Assembly (NCBI GenBank): GCA_964401355.1
Contig: CAYNYJ010000038.1
Span: 1-34,036 of the forward strand
Source of the DNA: SZUA-152 sp964401355
Lineage (GTDB): Bacteria; Pseudomonadota; Gammaproteobacteria; SZUA-152
DNA: 34,036 nucleotides
Direction of reading: 5' to 3'
A program made the translations under genes and the position numbers. The first letter of the stretch is position 1. Each line of letters begins with the position of its first letter. Under the pieces are notes generated by a model. It searched no databases and was not told the DNA's origin. It worked only from the letters and a program-made list of their open reading frames with translations. This document shows, piece after piece, positions 15,749 to 24,609 of this stretch.

Positions 15749-16380
15749 GTAGTACCAAATTTGCGGTCGCTAACCTTAAAGGCGGCTGTGGAAAATCCAC
15801 TCTGGCTCTCAATCTTGCTGCGGGTTTAGTCGCCCGGGGTAAGGCTGTTTTATTGGACGCCGACCCCCAGGGAACCGTGGATCACTGGGTCAATCATGAG
15901 CAAATAACGGGCATGCCACAGGTGGTAACGACCGGCTCTGAGTTGTCGGAAAAAATACACTGGGCTAATAATAACCACCAGTACGTGGTGATAGATTGCC
16001 CCCCCGCGCTGGGAAGTGGTTATACCGAGGTAGCACTGGAACAGGTGGATATCGTATTAGTTCCCGTTTTACCCTCACCCCCTGATCTCTGGAGCAGTCT
16101 CCACATGGTTGAGGCTGTGGAGAAAGCGCGTAAAGCTAATCCCGCGTTACGTGCTTATTTTGTGCGCAACCAGGTTGAATCCAGAAGCGCGTTGTCTCAT
16201 GCCATGCGCCAGGCGCTTCAGTTCTGCGGTTTGCCAGTACTTGAAAATGCACTGGGACGTCGCGCCGCCTACCGTTGGGCCGCTTTGGAAGGCATCAGCG
16301 TTTATCAGTTTGGTGCACGGGGAAAGAAAGCTGTTGATGATATCGAATCCATAATTAACGAGGTTTTAAATCATGACTAA
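15745..16380 (+). CDS. mcdA: ParA-type ATPase McdA, carboxysome positioning
   Basis: 211 residues with a deviant Walker A (LKGGCGKST, signature lysine K12, K17), Walker A' DADPQGT and Walker B-like VVIDCPPALGSG. It is a small ParA/MinD-family ATPase of orphan-ParA size. Together with the following short gene it matches the alpha-type McdAB system, in which McdA coats the nucleoid and McdB on the carboxysome stimulates its ATPase to space the organelles. It overlaps acRAF (ATGA) and mcdB by 8 bases. Confidence 0.9.
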   Translation: MSSTKFAVANLKGGCGKSTLALNLAAGLVARGKAVLLDADPQGTVDHWVNHEQITGMPQVVTTGSELSEKIHWANNNHQYVVIDCPPALGSGYTEVALEQVDIVLVPVLPSPPDLWSSLHMVEAVEKARKANPALRAYFVRNQVESRSALSHAMRQALQFCGLPVLENALGRRAAYRWAALEGISVYQFGARGKKAVDDIESIINEVLNHD

Positions 16381-16579
16381 ACTGGAAGACAAGCTCACGG
16401 CTAGCATCAAGAAACCAGGCCAACAGAAGAAAACGGATGCTGCACCAACCACTCAAAATACGGCAAAGTCAAAGGCAACGGCTCGCACACCTGCGAAACA
16501 AAAACAGACCAAGCAGCAACCGGCAAATTCTGGTACGAACCAATCGGTTCTGCATCCACAACGTATCTGGCCGGATTAA
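16373..16579 (+). CDS. mcdB: McdB-like carboxysome positioning adaptor
   Basis: 68 residues, Lys/Gln/Thr/Ala-rich and disordered in appearance, with a basic N-terminus and a short C-terminal aromatic end (RIWPD). Alpha-McdB proteins are short disordered proteins encoded next to mcdA with such a tryptophan-containing tail. The low-complexity body means the assignment rests on position, size and the tail. Confidence 0.78.
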   Translation: MTKLEDKLTASIKKPGQQKKTDAAPTTQNTAKSKATARTPAKQKQTKQQPANSGTNQSVLHPQRIWPD

Positions 16580-16617
16580 AAAACCGGTTGAGTTGACATT
16601 TTTCCGGAAGGTGGTTT

Positions 16618-19002
16618 TTGGCTATACAACTAACAGAATATCAGGACTTACTGGAAGACTTGGGTGATCATGCTGGTGAAATACTGGAAGCAACCTGGCA
16701 TGAGGCTGTGCGGGTGTTTAGCCCACGTGGTCTGCAAGCATACCTGGAAGGTGCCGCAGGACTGAAATCTTTGGGTCGTGGTACTGACCTGGTGATATCC
16801 TTTATCGAAAGTGCTCCCCTGGTTGCCAAAGAGATTGGTGAGCAAGCGGTTCCCGAGCTTCTTTCTACAGCGATCAAAATGTATTCCCGCACTAGCGCTA
16901 CGGTGCTATCACTGGTGTTCTCCACTGCACCTACGGCAGCAAACCGACTGGGCGAGCTGGATTTGTTTAAGGCCTATTTAAGCCTGCTTGATAACCTGGT
17001 CGGCAAGGCACCGCGGGCGATGCGCCCATTTCTGGAAAACCTGGATGTGTTGTTGGGACAGTTGACTCTGGGAGGCTTACGGCGCTGGATCGCCTGGGGC
17101 GTATCGGCCTATCGTAATGATTTTGAGGCCCAGGCAGACTATTTTGGCCTTAATAGTGACCAAGCCAAGGCCGTATTACTACAAGAACAACGCGGCGTTC
17201 TGTTCGTCAATGTGCAACGACGCCTGAACATGTATCTGCGCTCCTTGTGGGGGCGAGATTTTTTTATCCGCCCTACCTCGGGTGATTTTGAAACCCGCGA
17301 AGGTTATCGCCCCTATATAGAACATTATTTCATTCACCTGCCCGATGCCTTTGATGACTATGCACCAGGTGACATGGAAAAGGTGTCAGGCATGGATGTT
17401 TACCGTGCCAGTGCGGCGCATGCGGCTGCTCATATTGTATTTTCTCACTATGACACCGAGGCTGAAGACCTAAGTAATTTACAACGCCTGATGATAGGCG
17501 TGATTGAAGATGCACGCATAGAAGCGTTGGCGGTACGTAATTTCCCAGGGATGAAATCGCTGTGGATAAAATTACTGCCTGCTAATACCGCTCTGGATGA
17601 AGGGCTTCAGCCGATACTGGATCGCCTTGCGCGCAGCTTGCTGGACGAAGATTTTGTCGATAATCATCCTCTAGTAATATTCGCACGTGATGCCATGGCC
17701 GCCGCCAAGGCGCGACTTGATGAACCGGGTCTGGCGCGTGAAATGGGAATCATGCTGGCCAATGAGGTGATCACACTCGGTATCACTCTCAACTCCAGAA
17801 CCGACAAGTACAGCAGCCCTTATCGAGATGATAACCGCTGCCTATGGCAGTCGCCGGATTTGACCGAGCTGAGCCATGAGTTGTTACCTGGCGAAAGTGC
17901 GCAGGTACGCAAGTACGTCAGTCTCATGGAAATGATCAACACTGTTGAAGTCGAAAGTGCGGGAGACGATGCCCAGGAGATATGGGTACTGGAGACGGAG
18001 TTATTTCCCTATGAGGATGAAGGTGTATCTTACAATGAAATGGAAGGTAAGGAGCCCATATCCTCACCGGTCCATTACCATGAATGGGATTATCAGACTC
18101 AACTGGAACGGCCTAACTGGGTTACCTTGCTAGAAAAACGCCCCAAGATGGGTGATCCGAATGATATTGAAGAAATACTGGAACGTCATAAACCTCTGGT
18201 GCGCCGCCTTAAGTCCATGATCGAGGCCGTGCAGCCCCAGGGCGTGGTGCGGCAGCGTAAAATTGAAGACGGTGATGAAATTGATTTAGGGGCCGCCATT
18301 GATGCCATGGTGGATATTCGTCGCGGTGTACAGCCTGATCCACGCATCGGAATTCGCGTACATTTGCAAGTCCGTGACCTTTCTGTGTTGTTGCTCATTG
18401 ATCTGTCCGAGTCAACCAATGACCCTTTGCCTGAATCAAAACGGGCATCAACAACCTCAATAGAATCAGAGTCAGAATCAGCAGAGCCCACCATACTCGA
18501 TTTATCACGGGAGGCCGCAGCACTGTTGGCCGATGCCATGGACAAAATCGGCGACCCTTTTGCGATACATGGCTTTGACTCTAATGGCCGACATGACGTG
18601 GAATATTACCGCTTCAAAGATTTTGATACGCCTTACGACGATAAAGTGAAGGCGCATCTGGCAGGCATGAGTGGCCAGTTGTCAACGCGCATGGGAGCGG
18701 CGATTCGACATGCCGGCAGCTTTTTGATGCAGCGTCCCAGCAGTAAAAAGATATTGTTTGTACTAACCGATGGTGAACCTGCCGACAATGATGTGCAGGA
18801 TCCACAATACCTGCGTTTTGACACCAAAAAGGCGGTGGAAGACTTAGCCCGTAATGGTATCAATACCTTTTGTTTAACGCTGGATCCTCACGCGGATCAG
18901 TATGTTTCACGTATTTTTGGCGCAAAGAACTTTTTGATTCTGGATCACGTATCACGCTTACCTGAAAAATTGCCTGAATTGTATTTATCGTTAACGAAAT
19001 AA
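16618..19002 (+). CDS. cbbO: CbbO, von Willebrand A partner of the RuBisCO activase
   Basis: 794 residues. The start is TTG 16618 with GGAAGGTGG at 16606-16614; no in-frame ATG fits as well. A long helical N-terminal part is followed by a C-terminal vWA domain with an intact MIDAS: D595-S597-S599 (DLSES), T690 in STRMGAA and D718 in LTDGEPAD. CbbO bridges the CbbQ hexamer to inhibited RuBisCO through the MIDAS metal and is required for activase action. A Ser/Glu-rich stretch (about 608-623) interrupts the vWA fold just after the DLSES strand. Gene order cbbO then cbbQ is standard at this end of the operon. Confidence 0.93.
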   Translation: MAIQLTEYQDLLEDLGDHAGEILEATWHEAVRVFSPRGLQAYLEGAAGLKSLGRGTDLVISFIESAPLVAKEIGEQAVPELLSTAIKMYSRTSATVLSLVFSTAPTAANRLGELDLFKAYLSLLDNLVGKAPRAMRPFLENLDVLLGQLTLGGLRRWIAWGVSAYRNDFEAQADYFGLNSDQAKAVLLQEQRGVLFVNVQRRLNMYLRSLWGRDFFIRPTSGDFETREGYRPYIEHYFIHLPDAFDDYAPGDMEKVSGMDVYRASAAHAAAHIVFSHYDTEAEDLSNLQRLMIGVIEDARIEALAVRNFPGMKSLWIKLLPANTALDEGLQPILDRLARSLLDEDFVDNHPLVIFARDAMAAAKARLDEPGLAREMGIMLANEVITLGITLNSRTDKYSSPYRDDNRCLWQSPDLTELSHELLPGESAQVRKYVSLMEMINTVEVESAGDDAQEIWVLETELFPYEDEGVSYNEMEGKEPISSPVHYHEWDYQTQLERPNWVTLLEKRPKMGDPNDIEEILERHKPLVRRLKSMIEAVQPQGVVRQRKIEDGDEIDLGAAIDAMVDIRRGVQPDPRIGIRVHLQVRDLSVLLLIDLSESTNDPLPESKRASTTSIESESESAEPTILDLSREAAALLADAMDKIGDPFAIHGFDSNGRHDVEYYRFKDFDTPYDDKVKAHLAGMSGQLSTRMGAAIRHAGSFLMQRPSSKKILFVLTDGEPADNDVQDPQYLRFDTKKAVEDLARNGINTFCLTLDPHADQYVSRIFGAKNFLILDHVSRLPEKLPELYLSLTK

Positions 19003-19056
19003 AACCCGAAACCGACGCGTTGATAGGCGTCTGGATAAAGAGTGAGGATTTAACCA

Positions 19057-19860
19057 ATGACCGATCTTTCCCAATACATGATAACCGAGGAGCCTTACTA
19101 CCATAAAGTGGGTAAAGAAGTGGAACGCTACGAGGCAGCTTATTCTGTGCGTATGCCCGTGATGTTAAAGGGCCCCACGGGTTGTGGTAAATCCCGCTTT
19201 GTCGAATACATGGCCTGGAAGTTAAAAAGACCGTTGATTACGGTGGCCTGTAACGAAGACATGACGGCATCGGATCTGGTGGGACGTTTTTTATTGGATG
19301 CCAGTGGCACCAAATGGCAAGATGGCCCGCTCACTACCGCGGCGCGCATCGGTGCGATTTGCTACCTGGATGAAATCGTCGAGGCGCGCCAGGATACCAC
19401 GGTGGTGATCCACCCGCTGACCGATCATCGTCGTCAGCTGCCTTTGGAAAAAAAGGGTGAGCAGGTTGATGCGCACCCAGATTTTCAAATTGTTATTTCT
19501 TATAATCCCGGCTATCAATCCATGCTGAAAGACCTCAAGCAGTCAACCAAGCAACGTTTTGGTGCCATGTCTTTCGACTACCCGCCGAGCGAAATTGAAG
19601 TCGAAATCGTTGCTCATGAAACCGGTGTTGATACGCAGACCGCAGAAAAGCTGGTACAGGTAGCGCAACGCTCACGTAATCTCAAAGGTCATGGCCTGGA
19701 CGAAGGCATGTCTACCCGTCTGTTGATTTACGCAGGCCAACTTATTGCTAAAGGCATTACTCCTGCTGATGCCTGTCAGATGGCCTTGGTAGAACCGCTG
19801 ACTGATGATGTTGATATGCGCGATACCCTCGAGGCTGCGGTAAATACCTTCTTTGCCTAA
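19057..19860 (+). CDS. cbbQ: CbbQ, MoxR-type AAA+ ATPase of the RuBisCO activase
   Basis: 267 residues, the normal CbbQ size. Walker A is GPTGCGKS (39-46), Walker B ICYLDE (101-106), sensor 1 N150 (ISYNPGYQ), and arginine R167 falls in the finger region (KQRFGAM). With CbbO it forms a hexameric motor that pulls inhibitory sugar phosphates from RuBisCO. GTGAGGAT precedes ATG 19057. It is the last gene of the fixation operon. Confidence 0.95.
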   Translation: MTDLSQYMITEEPYYHKVGKEVERYEAAYSVRMPVMLKGPTGCGKSRFVEYMAWKLKRPLITVACNEDMTASDLVGRFLLDASGTKWQDGPLTTAARIGAICYLDEIVEARQDTTVVIHPLTDHRRQLPLEKKGEQVDAHPDFQIVISYNPGYQSMLKDLKQSTKQRFGAMSFDYPPSEIEVEIVAHETGVDTQTAEKLVQVAQRSRNLKGHGLDEGMSTRLLIYAGQLIAKGITPADACQMALVEPLTDDVDMRDTLEAAVNTFFA

Positions 19861-19927
19861 AAGCAACCAAACGTAAGGAACTTTTAATAAATTGTTTCTT
19901 GCCTCTAAACAATACTCAGCTCCTCAA

Positions 19928-19954
19928 TGTAGGGTGGGCATTGCCCACCCTACA
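19928..19954. repeat. GTAGGGTGGGCA-type palindrome (REP-like or terminator)
   Basis: TGTAGGGTGGGC (19928-19939), loop ATT, GCCCACCCTACA (19943-19954): a perfect 12-bp stem. It sits 67 bases after cbbQ and could end the operon transcript, but there is no T tract. This GTAGGGTGGGCA hairpin is a widely scattered intergenic repeat type in bacteria, so a mobile REP-like origin is likely. Confidence 0.65.
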
Positions 19955-20244
19955 GAAAAAACAATCGGTTATTGAGTGCTAGCATTTAACCTCAAGCTGA
20001 GTTTTGTTCATAAGCAAAAATTGTTTTTCGTCACCCTAGTGTAGACCTCAGAGACGCAAAGGTCAGGGTCCAGAGAAATTAGCAGTGACTGGATTCTGGC
20101 CTTTATGCCTCAGGGTATATACCAGAATAACGACCACCAGTAGGCGGTTTAAGCAAAAGACATACCGCAGCCATGGTAGGTGAGGTTATTGGTGGCCAAA
20201 CGGGTCATAGTCAATAGCCTATACCCGTAATAGAAACTATCTGT
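19955..20244. other. Intergenic stretch between cbbQ and the SulP gene
   Basis: The whole gap from 19861 to 20362 holds no gene I can support. Apart from the palindrome at 19928 and the promoter candidate at 20245, I see only AT-rich sequence and short non-coding frames. Confidence 0.5.
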
Positions 20245-20273
20245 TTCTGTTTAGATTAGCTCTTCTCTATAAT
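20245..20273 (+). promoter_or_regulatory. Sigma-70-like promoter for the SulP gene
   Basis: A perfect -10 TATAAT (20268-20273) with a weak -35 TTCTGT (20245-20250) 17 bases upstream, about 90 bases before the SulP start. It suggests the transporter genes have their own promoter. Confidence 0.4.
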
Positions 20274-20362
20274 GTGCTTCTACGCAATTGCGAGGAGGCA
20301 AGACCGCTACTACCTTTACTAGGTGGCTGCAAAACACCCCCCTACTCCTTTGAAGTACAGAA

Positions 20363-22465
20363 ATGAAATCCGAGAAAACCTTACTACAGAGTTTGTTCCC
20401 CTTTTTGCGCTGGTTCCCCATGACGCAAGCGTCGATGCGCGCCGATGCGATATCTGGCATAACCGTAGCCTTGTTATTAGTACCGCAGAGCATGGCTTAT
20501 GCCCAACTCGCCGGGTTACCCGTGGTTTACGGTCTCTATGCCTCAGTAATACCCGTGATCATCGCCTCCATGTGGGGCTCATGTAACCAGTTACACACGG
20601 CACCCGTTGCCATGCTTTCCATGATGTCGGCGGCCGCGCTAATTCCCTTTGCGATGGTGGGCACCGAAAAATTCATCGAATTGGCGATCATGCTCGGTCT
20701 CATGGTAGGTATATTGCGTTTGGGATTAGGACTGGCGCGCCTTGGGATGCTGGTTAATTTCATCTCCAATCCAGTATTGGTGGGTTTCACCAACGCCGCC
20801 GCCATCATCATCGGATTTTCACAGCTCAGCAAAATCATCGGGGTGCCCTTTCCGCGCAGCGACTCCTACATTATCGACCTCTGGGGCGTGGTGCTACAAG
20901 TCGGCGAGACGCACTGGCTGACACTATCCTTTGCGGTTGGCGCCTATCTACTCATTCGCCTCACCGACACGTATATGAAGCGATTACCGGGCGTACTGAT
21001 AGCCGTGGTCGTTGCCACGGTGGTCAGTGCTTCCATCAACTATGAACATAAAGTACAGGCTCCCCTCAGCGCCATACAGGCTACCGCAGAGCTCACTCTT
21101 GTCCGCAGCTTCGCTGATACCCATACAGAATTGAGCGCACTGAGCAAAAGCATTGAAACGAAGAACCATGAATTAAACAATCTAAACCAACAGGGCGACA
21201 GCAGCCTGGCGACAGCACAGCTAGAAGGCGAATTGGTCACCTTGCACATCCGAGAAGGCAACCTGAAACGAAAAAACAATAACCGCAAAATAGAATTATA
21301 CCGCGTACATTTTATACGGGCTGAACAGGATGATGGCACGACACGCTACTATGTGGCCGACAATATACCCGCAGGAATAACAACAGACGGAAGAAGCTGG
21401 CGATTTCTCACCGTAACGGACGACACGGTGGTGTTCTCCGCAGGCGGTGCAGTGGTTGGCGACATCCCTGAAGGCCTGCCCCAGTTTGCGGTTCCGGTCA
21501 TCGACCTGGGCATCATGTTTATGTTGCTGCCTGCCGCCTTCATTATGGCGCTCATCGGTTTCCTGGAGGCAACCTCCATTTCCAAGGCTATTGCTATCAA
21601 GACCAAGCAAAACGATGTGGACATCAACCAAGAGCTGGTGGGGCAAGGGCTAGCGAATACAATAGGTAGCTTTTTTGGCTCTTATACCGTGAGTGGTTCT
21701 TTCTCACGTTCTGCCGTTGCTGCACAAACCGGTGCCCGTACCGGCTTGTTCGCTATCATCAGCGCCCTCGCAGTGGTGCTGGTCTTGTTATTTCTTACCC
21801 CCCTGCTCTACCATTTGCCGCAGGCCGTATTGGCAGTCATTGTTATGATGGCGGTGTTTGGCCTGGTGCGCATCAAACCGCTGATTCACGCCTGGCGGGT
21901 GGATCGCAGCGGCGCACTCATTGGTATTATTGCTTTCGTCGCAACCCTGGGCATGGCACCTGCCATTGCTAACGGCATCATGGTGGGTATCGTTCTGACG
22001 ATGATAACGTTCGTGCTGCGGGTAATGAAACCACGCGCCGAGGTACTGGGACACGGCCCTAGCGGTGAATTGGCTGGTATGAAGGCCCACGGGTTACCGC
22101 CTATCAGCGAGTGCTTCGTACCCATACGCTTCGATGGCTCGCTAATATTTGCCAATGTCGCTTATTTCGAGAACGTTATTCTGGAAGCACGCACCGCCTT
22201 TCCTGAGGCACGAACCATCCTCGTTGTTGGCAGCGGCATCAACTGGATTGATGCCAGCGGCGAAGAGAAGATCCGCGAAGTGGCCGGCCGCCTGCGCGAG
22301 GCAGGAATCACCCTCGCCTTCAGTAGCCTCAAAAAACAAGTGATAAACGCCTTTGAGCGAGGCGGACTCATTCCTGTTATTGGCGAAGAAAACATCTTCC
22401 GCACCAAGGCGCAGGCCGTGCAAATGTTAACCGAGCGCCACGATAAAGCCAGCAGGGAAGGCTAG
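20363..22465 (+). CDS. SulP-family anion (likely bicarbonate) transporter with an extra domain and STAS
   Basis: 700 residues, more than 100 longer than most SulP proteins. The N-terminal half shows the signature (GITVALLLVPQSMAYAQLAG, VYGLYASVIP, NPVLVGFTNAAAI). The second half resumes at VVGDIPEGLPQFAVP and includes ALIGFLEATSISKAIA and SGSFSRSAV. The C-terminal STAS domain (about 580-690) carries DASG (630-633) at the anti-sigma-antagonist phosphosite position. Between them, about 228-362, is a hydrophilic insertion with a predicted coiled coil (LSALSKSIETKNHELNNL and onward) and a small beta-rich segment. Proteobacterial SulP proteins beside carboxysome genes are used as bicarbonate importers. 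Substrate and sodium dependence are inferred from context. Confidence 0.85.
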   Translation: MKSEKTLLQSLFPFLRWFPMTQASMRADAISGITVALLLVPQSMAYAQLAGLPVVYGLYASVIPVIIASMWGSCNQLHTAPVAMLSMMSAAALIPFAMVGTEKFIELAIMLGLMVGILRLGLGLARLGMLVNFISNPVLVGFTNAAAIIIGFSQLSKIIGVPFPRSDSYIIDLWGVVLQVGETHWLTLSFAVGAYLLIRLTDTYMKRLPGVLIAVVVATVVSASINYEHKVQAPLSAIQATAELTLVRSFADTHTELSALSKSIETKNHELNNLNQQGDSSLATAQLEGELVTLHIREGNLKRKNNNRKIELYRVHFIRAEQDDGTTRYYVADNIPAGITTDGRSWRFLTVTDDTVVFSAGGAVVGDIPEGLPQFAVPVIDLGIMFMLLPAAFIMALIGFLEATSISKAIAIKTKQNDVDINQELVGQGLANTIGSFFGSYTVSGSFSRSAVAAQTGARTGLFAIISALAVVLVLLFLTPLLYHLPQAVLAVIVMMAVFGLVRIKPLIHAWRVDRSGALIGIIAFVATLGMAPAIANGIMVGIVLTMITFVLRVMKPRAEVLGHGPSGELAGMKAHGLPPISECFVPIRFDGSLIFANVAYFENVILEARTAFPEARTILVVGSGINWIDASGEEKIREVAGRLREAGITLAFSSLKKQVINAFERGGLIPVIGEENIFRTKAQAVQMLTERHDKASREG

Positions 22466-22598
22466 TGTTGTCTAAATATCCCATAGCCGTCAAACTATAA
22501 GTAAGGCATTTATCCCCAAACAAATATTGTGTAGAGTTCTCGCACTGTTAAATTAATATCAAATTAAACTATTCATATTTTTATAACGAATTAACGCT

Positions 22599-23543
22599 AT
22601 GTCACTCGATCCTGTCGTACTGTTCTTTATCCTTGGTCTGTCCGCTGGCTTGATGCGTGCGGAAATGCGCTTACCGCCTGCGATTTATGAGTTTCTCAGC
22701 ATTATTTTACTGCTTGCCATTGGCCTCAAGGGCGGTATTGAACTATCCAAACTGTCATTAAGCGATTTATTGCCCGACATCATGGCAGTCGTTTCCATGG
22801 GGTTCGTATTACCACTTCTTGCTTTTCCATTATTGCGCTACCTCGGGCAATTCAAGAAGGCGGATGCGGCATCGATAGCCGCTCATTATGGTTCCGTGAG
22901 TGTGGGTACCTACGCGGTGGCAGTCACTTACCTGACGACACAACAAATCGCGTATGAAGAACACATGCCACTGTTTCTGGTTTTACTGGAAGTGCCCGCT
23001 ATTCTGGTTGGTATTGTTCTGGTGCGAGGGATCTCAAAAAGCACCCAATGGGGAAAGTTGTCGCATGAGGTGTTTTTAGGGAAAAGCATTGTATTGCTAC
23101 TGGGAGGCTTGCTGATCGGCTGGGTATCTGGCGCAGAAGGCATTGAACCCATAGGCGGTTTATTCTTTGATCCGTTCAAGGGCGTATTGGCACTGTTTCT
23201 GCTGGAAATGGGCTTGATTGCAGCGAGCCAGATCGGCAGCCTACGCCGTTACGGTGTATTCCTGCTGGGCTTTGGTATTCTTTTCCCCATTTTATCCGCC
23301 CTGATTGGTAGTGTGCTTGGGTTAAGCTTGGGGCTTTCTATCGGTGGTACGGTGCTGTTGGCCACCCTGGCGGCAAGCGCCTCCTATATCGCGGTACCCG
23401 CAGCCATTCGTATCGCCCTGCCGGAAGCCAATCCCACCCTGTCGCTCACCGCCTCACTGGGCATAACCTTCCCCTTCAACATTATTTTCGGTATTCCTCT
23501 CTACCACAAACTGACTGAATACCTTTATACCCTTGGAGGATAA
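22599..23543 (+). CDS. sbtA: SbtA-type sodium-dependent bicarbonate transporter
   Basis: 314 residues, ten likely membrane helices. It has the SbtA inverted-repeat signatures AAHYGSVSVGTYAVA (first half) and ASASYIAVPAAIRIALPEANP (second half). SbtA imports bicarbonate with sodium at high affinity. It overlaps no neighbour, but sbtB begins 4 bases after its stop, so the two form a unit. The 133 bases before it are AT-rich and may hold a promoter. The ATG lacks a strong Shine-Dalgarno. Confidence 0.95.
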   Translation: MSLDPVVLFFILGLSAGLMRAEMRLPPAIYEFLSIILLLAIGLKGGIELSKLSLSDLLPDIMAVVSMGFVLPLLAFPLLRYLGQFKKADAASIAAHYGSVSVGTYAVAVTYLTTQQIAYEEHMPLFLVLLEVPAILVGIVLVRGISKSTQWGKLSHEVFLGKSIVLLLGGLLIGWVSGAEGIEPIGGLFFDPFKGVLALFLLEMGLIAASQIGSLRRYGVFLLGFGILFPILSALIGSVLGLSLGLSIGGTVLLATLAASASYIAVPAAIRIALPEANPTLSLTASLGITFPFNIIFGIPLYHKLTEYLYTLGG

Positions 23544-23547
23544 TAAC

Positions 23548-23853
23548 GTGTTTACCCATAGCGCCAAGCTGATAACTATTATTACGGAGTCTGTACTGGA
23601 ACACACCCTGGTCGATGATCTTGAGCATCTGGGTGCACACGGTTACACCATTACCAATGCCCGCGGCAAAGGTCACTGGGGAGTACGTAATGCCGGCTGG
23701 TCTACTGACAGCAACATCCGTATTGAGGTCGTATGCGACTCGCCGGTTGCCGATGCCATTGCCGAGCATCTTGCCAAAACTTACTATAAAAATTACGCCA
23801 TGATGCTGTACGTGAGTGATGTGAAAGTATTGAGGCCAGAGAAATTTGCATAA
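23548..23853 (+). CDS. sbtB: PII-like regulator of SbtA, SbtB
   Basis: 101 residues from GTG 23548, chosen because GGAGGA (23536-23541) is ideally spaced; a TTG at 23533 would overlap sbtA and destroy that site. It has the PII ferredoxin-like fold: strand KLITIITES, T-loop region RGKGHWGVRNAGWSTDSN, strand IRIEVVC, helix ADAIAEHLAKTYY, strand AMMLYVSDVKVL. SbtB trimers bind adenine nucleotides and plug SbtA. The C-terminal CGPxGC redox tail of some cyanobacterial SbtB proteins is absent. Confidence 0.92.
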   Translation: MFTHSAKLITIITESVLEHTLVDDLEHLGAHGYTITNARGKGHWGVRNAGWSTDSNIRIEVVCDSPVADAIAEHLAKTYYKNYAMMLYVSDVKVLRPEKFA

Positions 23854-23881
23854 TATTGCGTCTTCCCAGGGCTAATAAACG

Positions 23882-24162
23882 TAAATATTTTCACTGCTGT
23901 CCCGTTAACAAATACTTGTCATGCTGTAAAGAGTTGTTTTGTGCGGTCTGTAATGTGATATGAGAAATTGAGACATGAATTTTAAACAGCCTCTTCCGTC
24001 AGAGCCTGCCCCGCGTAGCGTTTTGGGTATTCCGGCGAATGCCGGAATCCAGTGGTCGCCTAAGAGCGCCTACTTTTGGTGGTGGTTCAACGACTTTCTG
24101 GATGCTGGCCTGCGCCAGCATGACGGTTATAAAGTTAACGGGACAGCAGTGAAATATTTTAG
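23882..24162. mobile_element. MITE-like element with terminal inverted repeats
   Basis: The ends are imperfect inverted repeats: AAATATTTTCACTGCTGTCC on the left (23883-23902) and its near complement on the right. The perfect core CACTGCTGTCCCGTTAAC (23892-23909) pairs with 24134-24151. Inside are two perfect 8-bp hairpins, ATTCCGGC/GCCGGAAT (24029-24048) and ATGCTGGC/GCCAGCAT (24102-24121). There is no transposase inside, so it resembles a non-autonomous element or a REP cluster. I cannot assign the parent family. Confidence 0.6.
24057..24151 (+). repeat. 95-bp repeat, left copy (inverted partner at 33932-34026)
   Basis: Its reverse complement occurs at 33932-34026 with 94 of 95 bases matching. 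It contains the 24102-24121 hairpin and one terminal inverted repeat of the element above. Confidence 0.9.
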
Positions 24163-24169
24163 GTATTGA

Positions 24170-24512
24170 AGCTAATTTTTCACTGTCAGTGGTAAGTATT
24201 TTTCGTGCGCTGGATCAAATCATAGAATGGCGAGGCAAACCTCAACGATTGCTTTGTGATAATGGCCTGGGGTTTAGGACAGACAAACATGGTATCCATG
24301 CTTGTATTTATCCTGCCGAATAATCCTCAACAGAATACCTACGTCGAGCGCTACAATCGTACAATACGTTACAGCGGGTTGAACCAATACCTGTTTGACT
24401 CGATTAAAGAAGTCCAGGATCATGCCACGAAATGGCTTTGGTTCTACAATCATTTATGGCCCATAAAGCCAATAGTGGTTTACCACTAAACCACATGCTG
24501 GCAACCGCATAA
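24170..24512 (+). pseudogene. IS3-family transposase (OrfB) remnant
   Basis: Successive frames give the catalytic half of an IS3-family DDE integrase: RALDQIIEWRGKPQRLLCDNG (the CDNG aspartate), then after a shift NPQQNTYVERYNRTIRY (with the YVERYNR motif), then after another shift HKANSGLPLNHML and a stop at 24510-24512. At least two frameshifts and loss of the N-terminal half make it inactive. Confidence 0.8.
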
Positions 24513-24609
24513 CCTCTGTTTTAGTGGCCGCTAAAAATGGGATGATTACCGTTGATCAACACAACGGGAGAAAAATGATGGGAAATATTGCCTTGGACGC
24601 TCCCCCTAA

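Noticed and set aside
23975..24169. 64-codon frame within the inverted-repeat element
   Set aside because: It translates the REP-like hairpins and repeat; such frames recur with the repeat and are not evidence of a gene.
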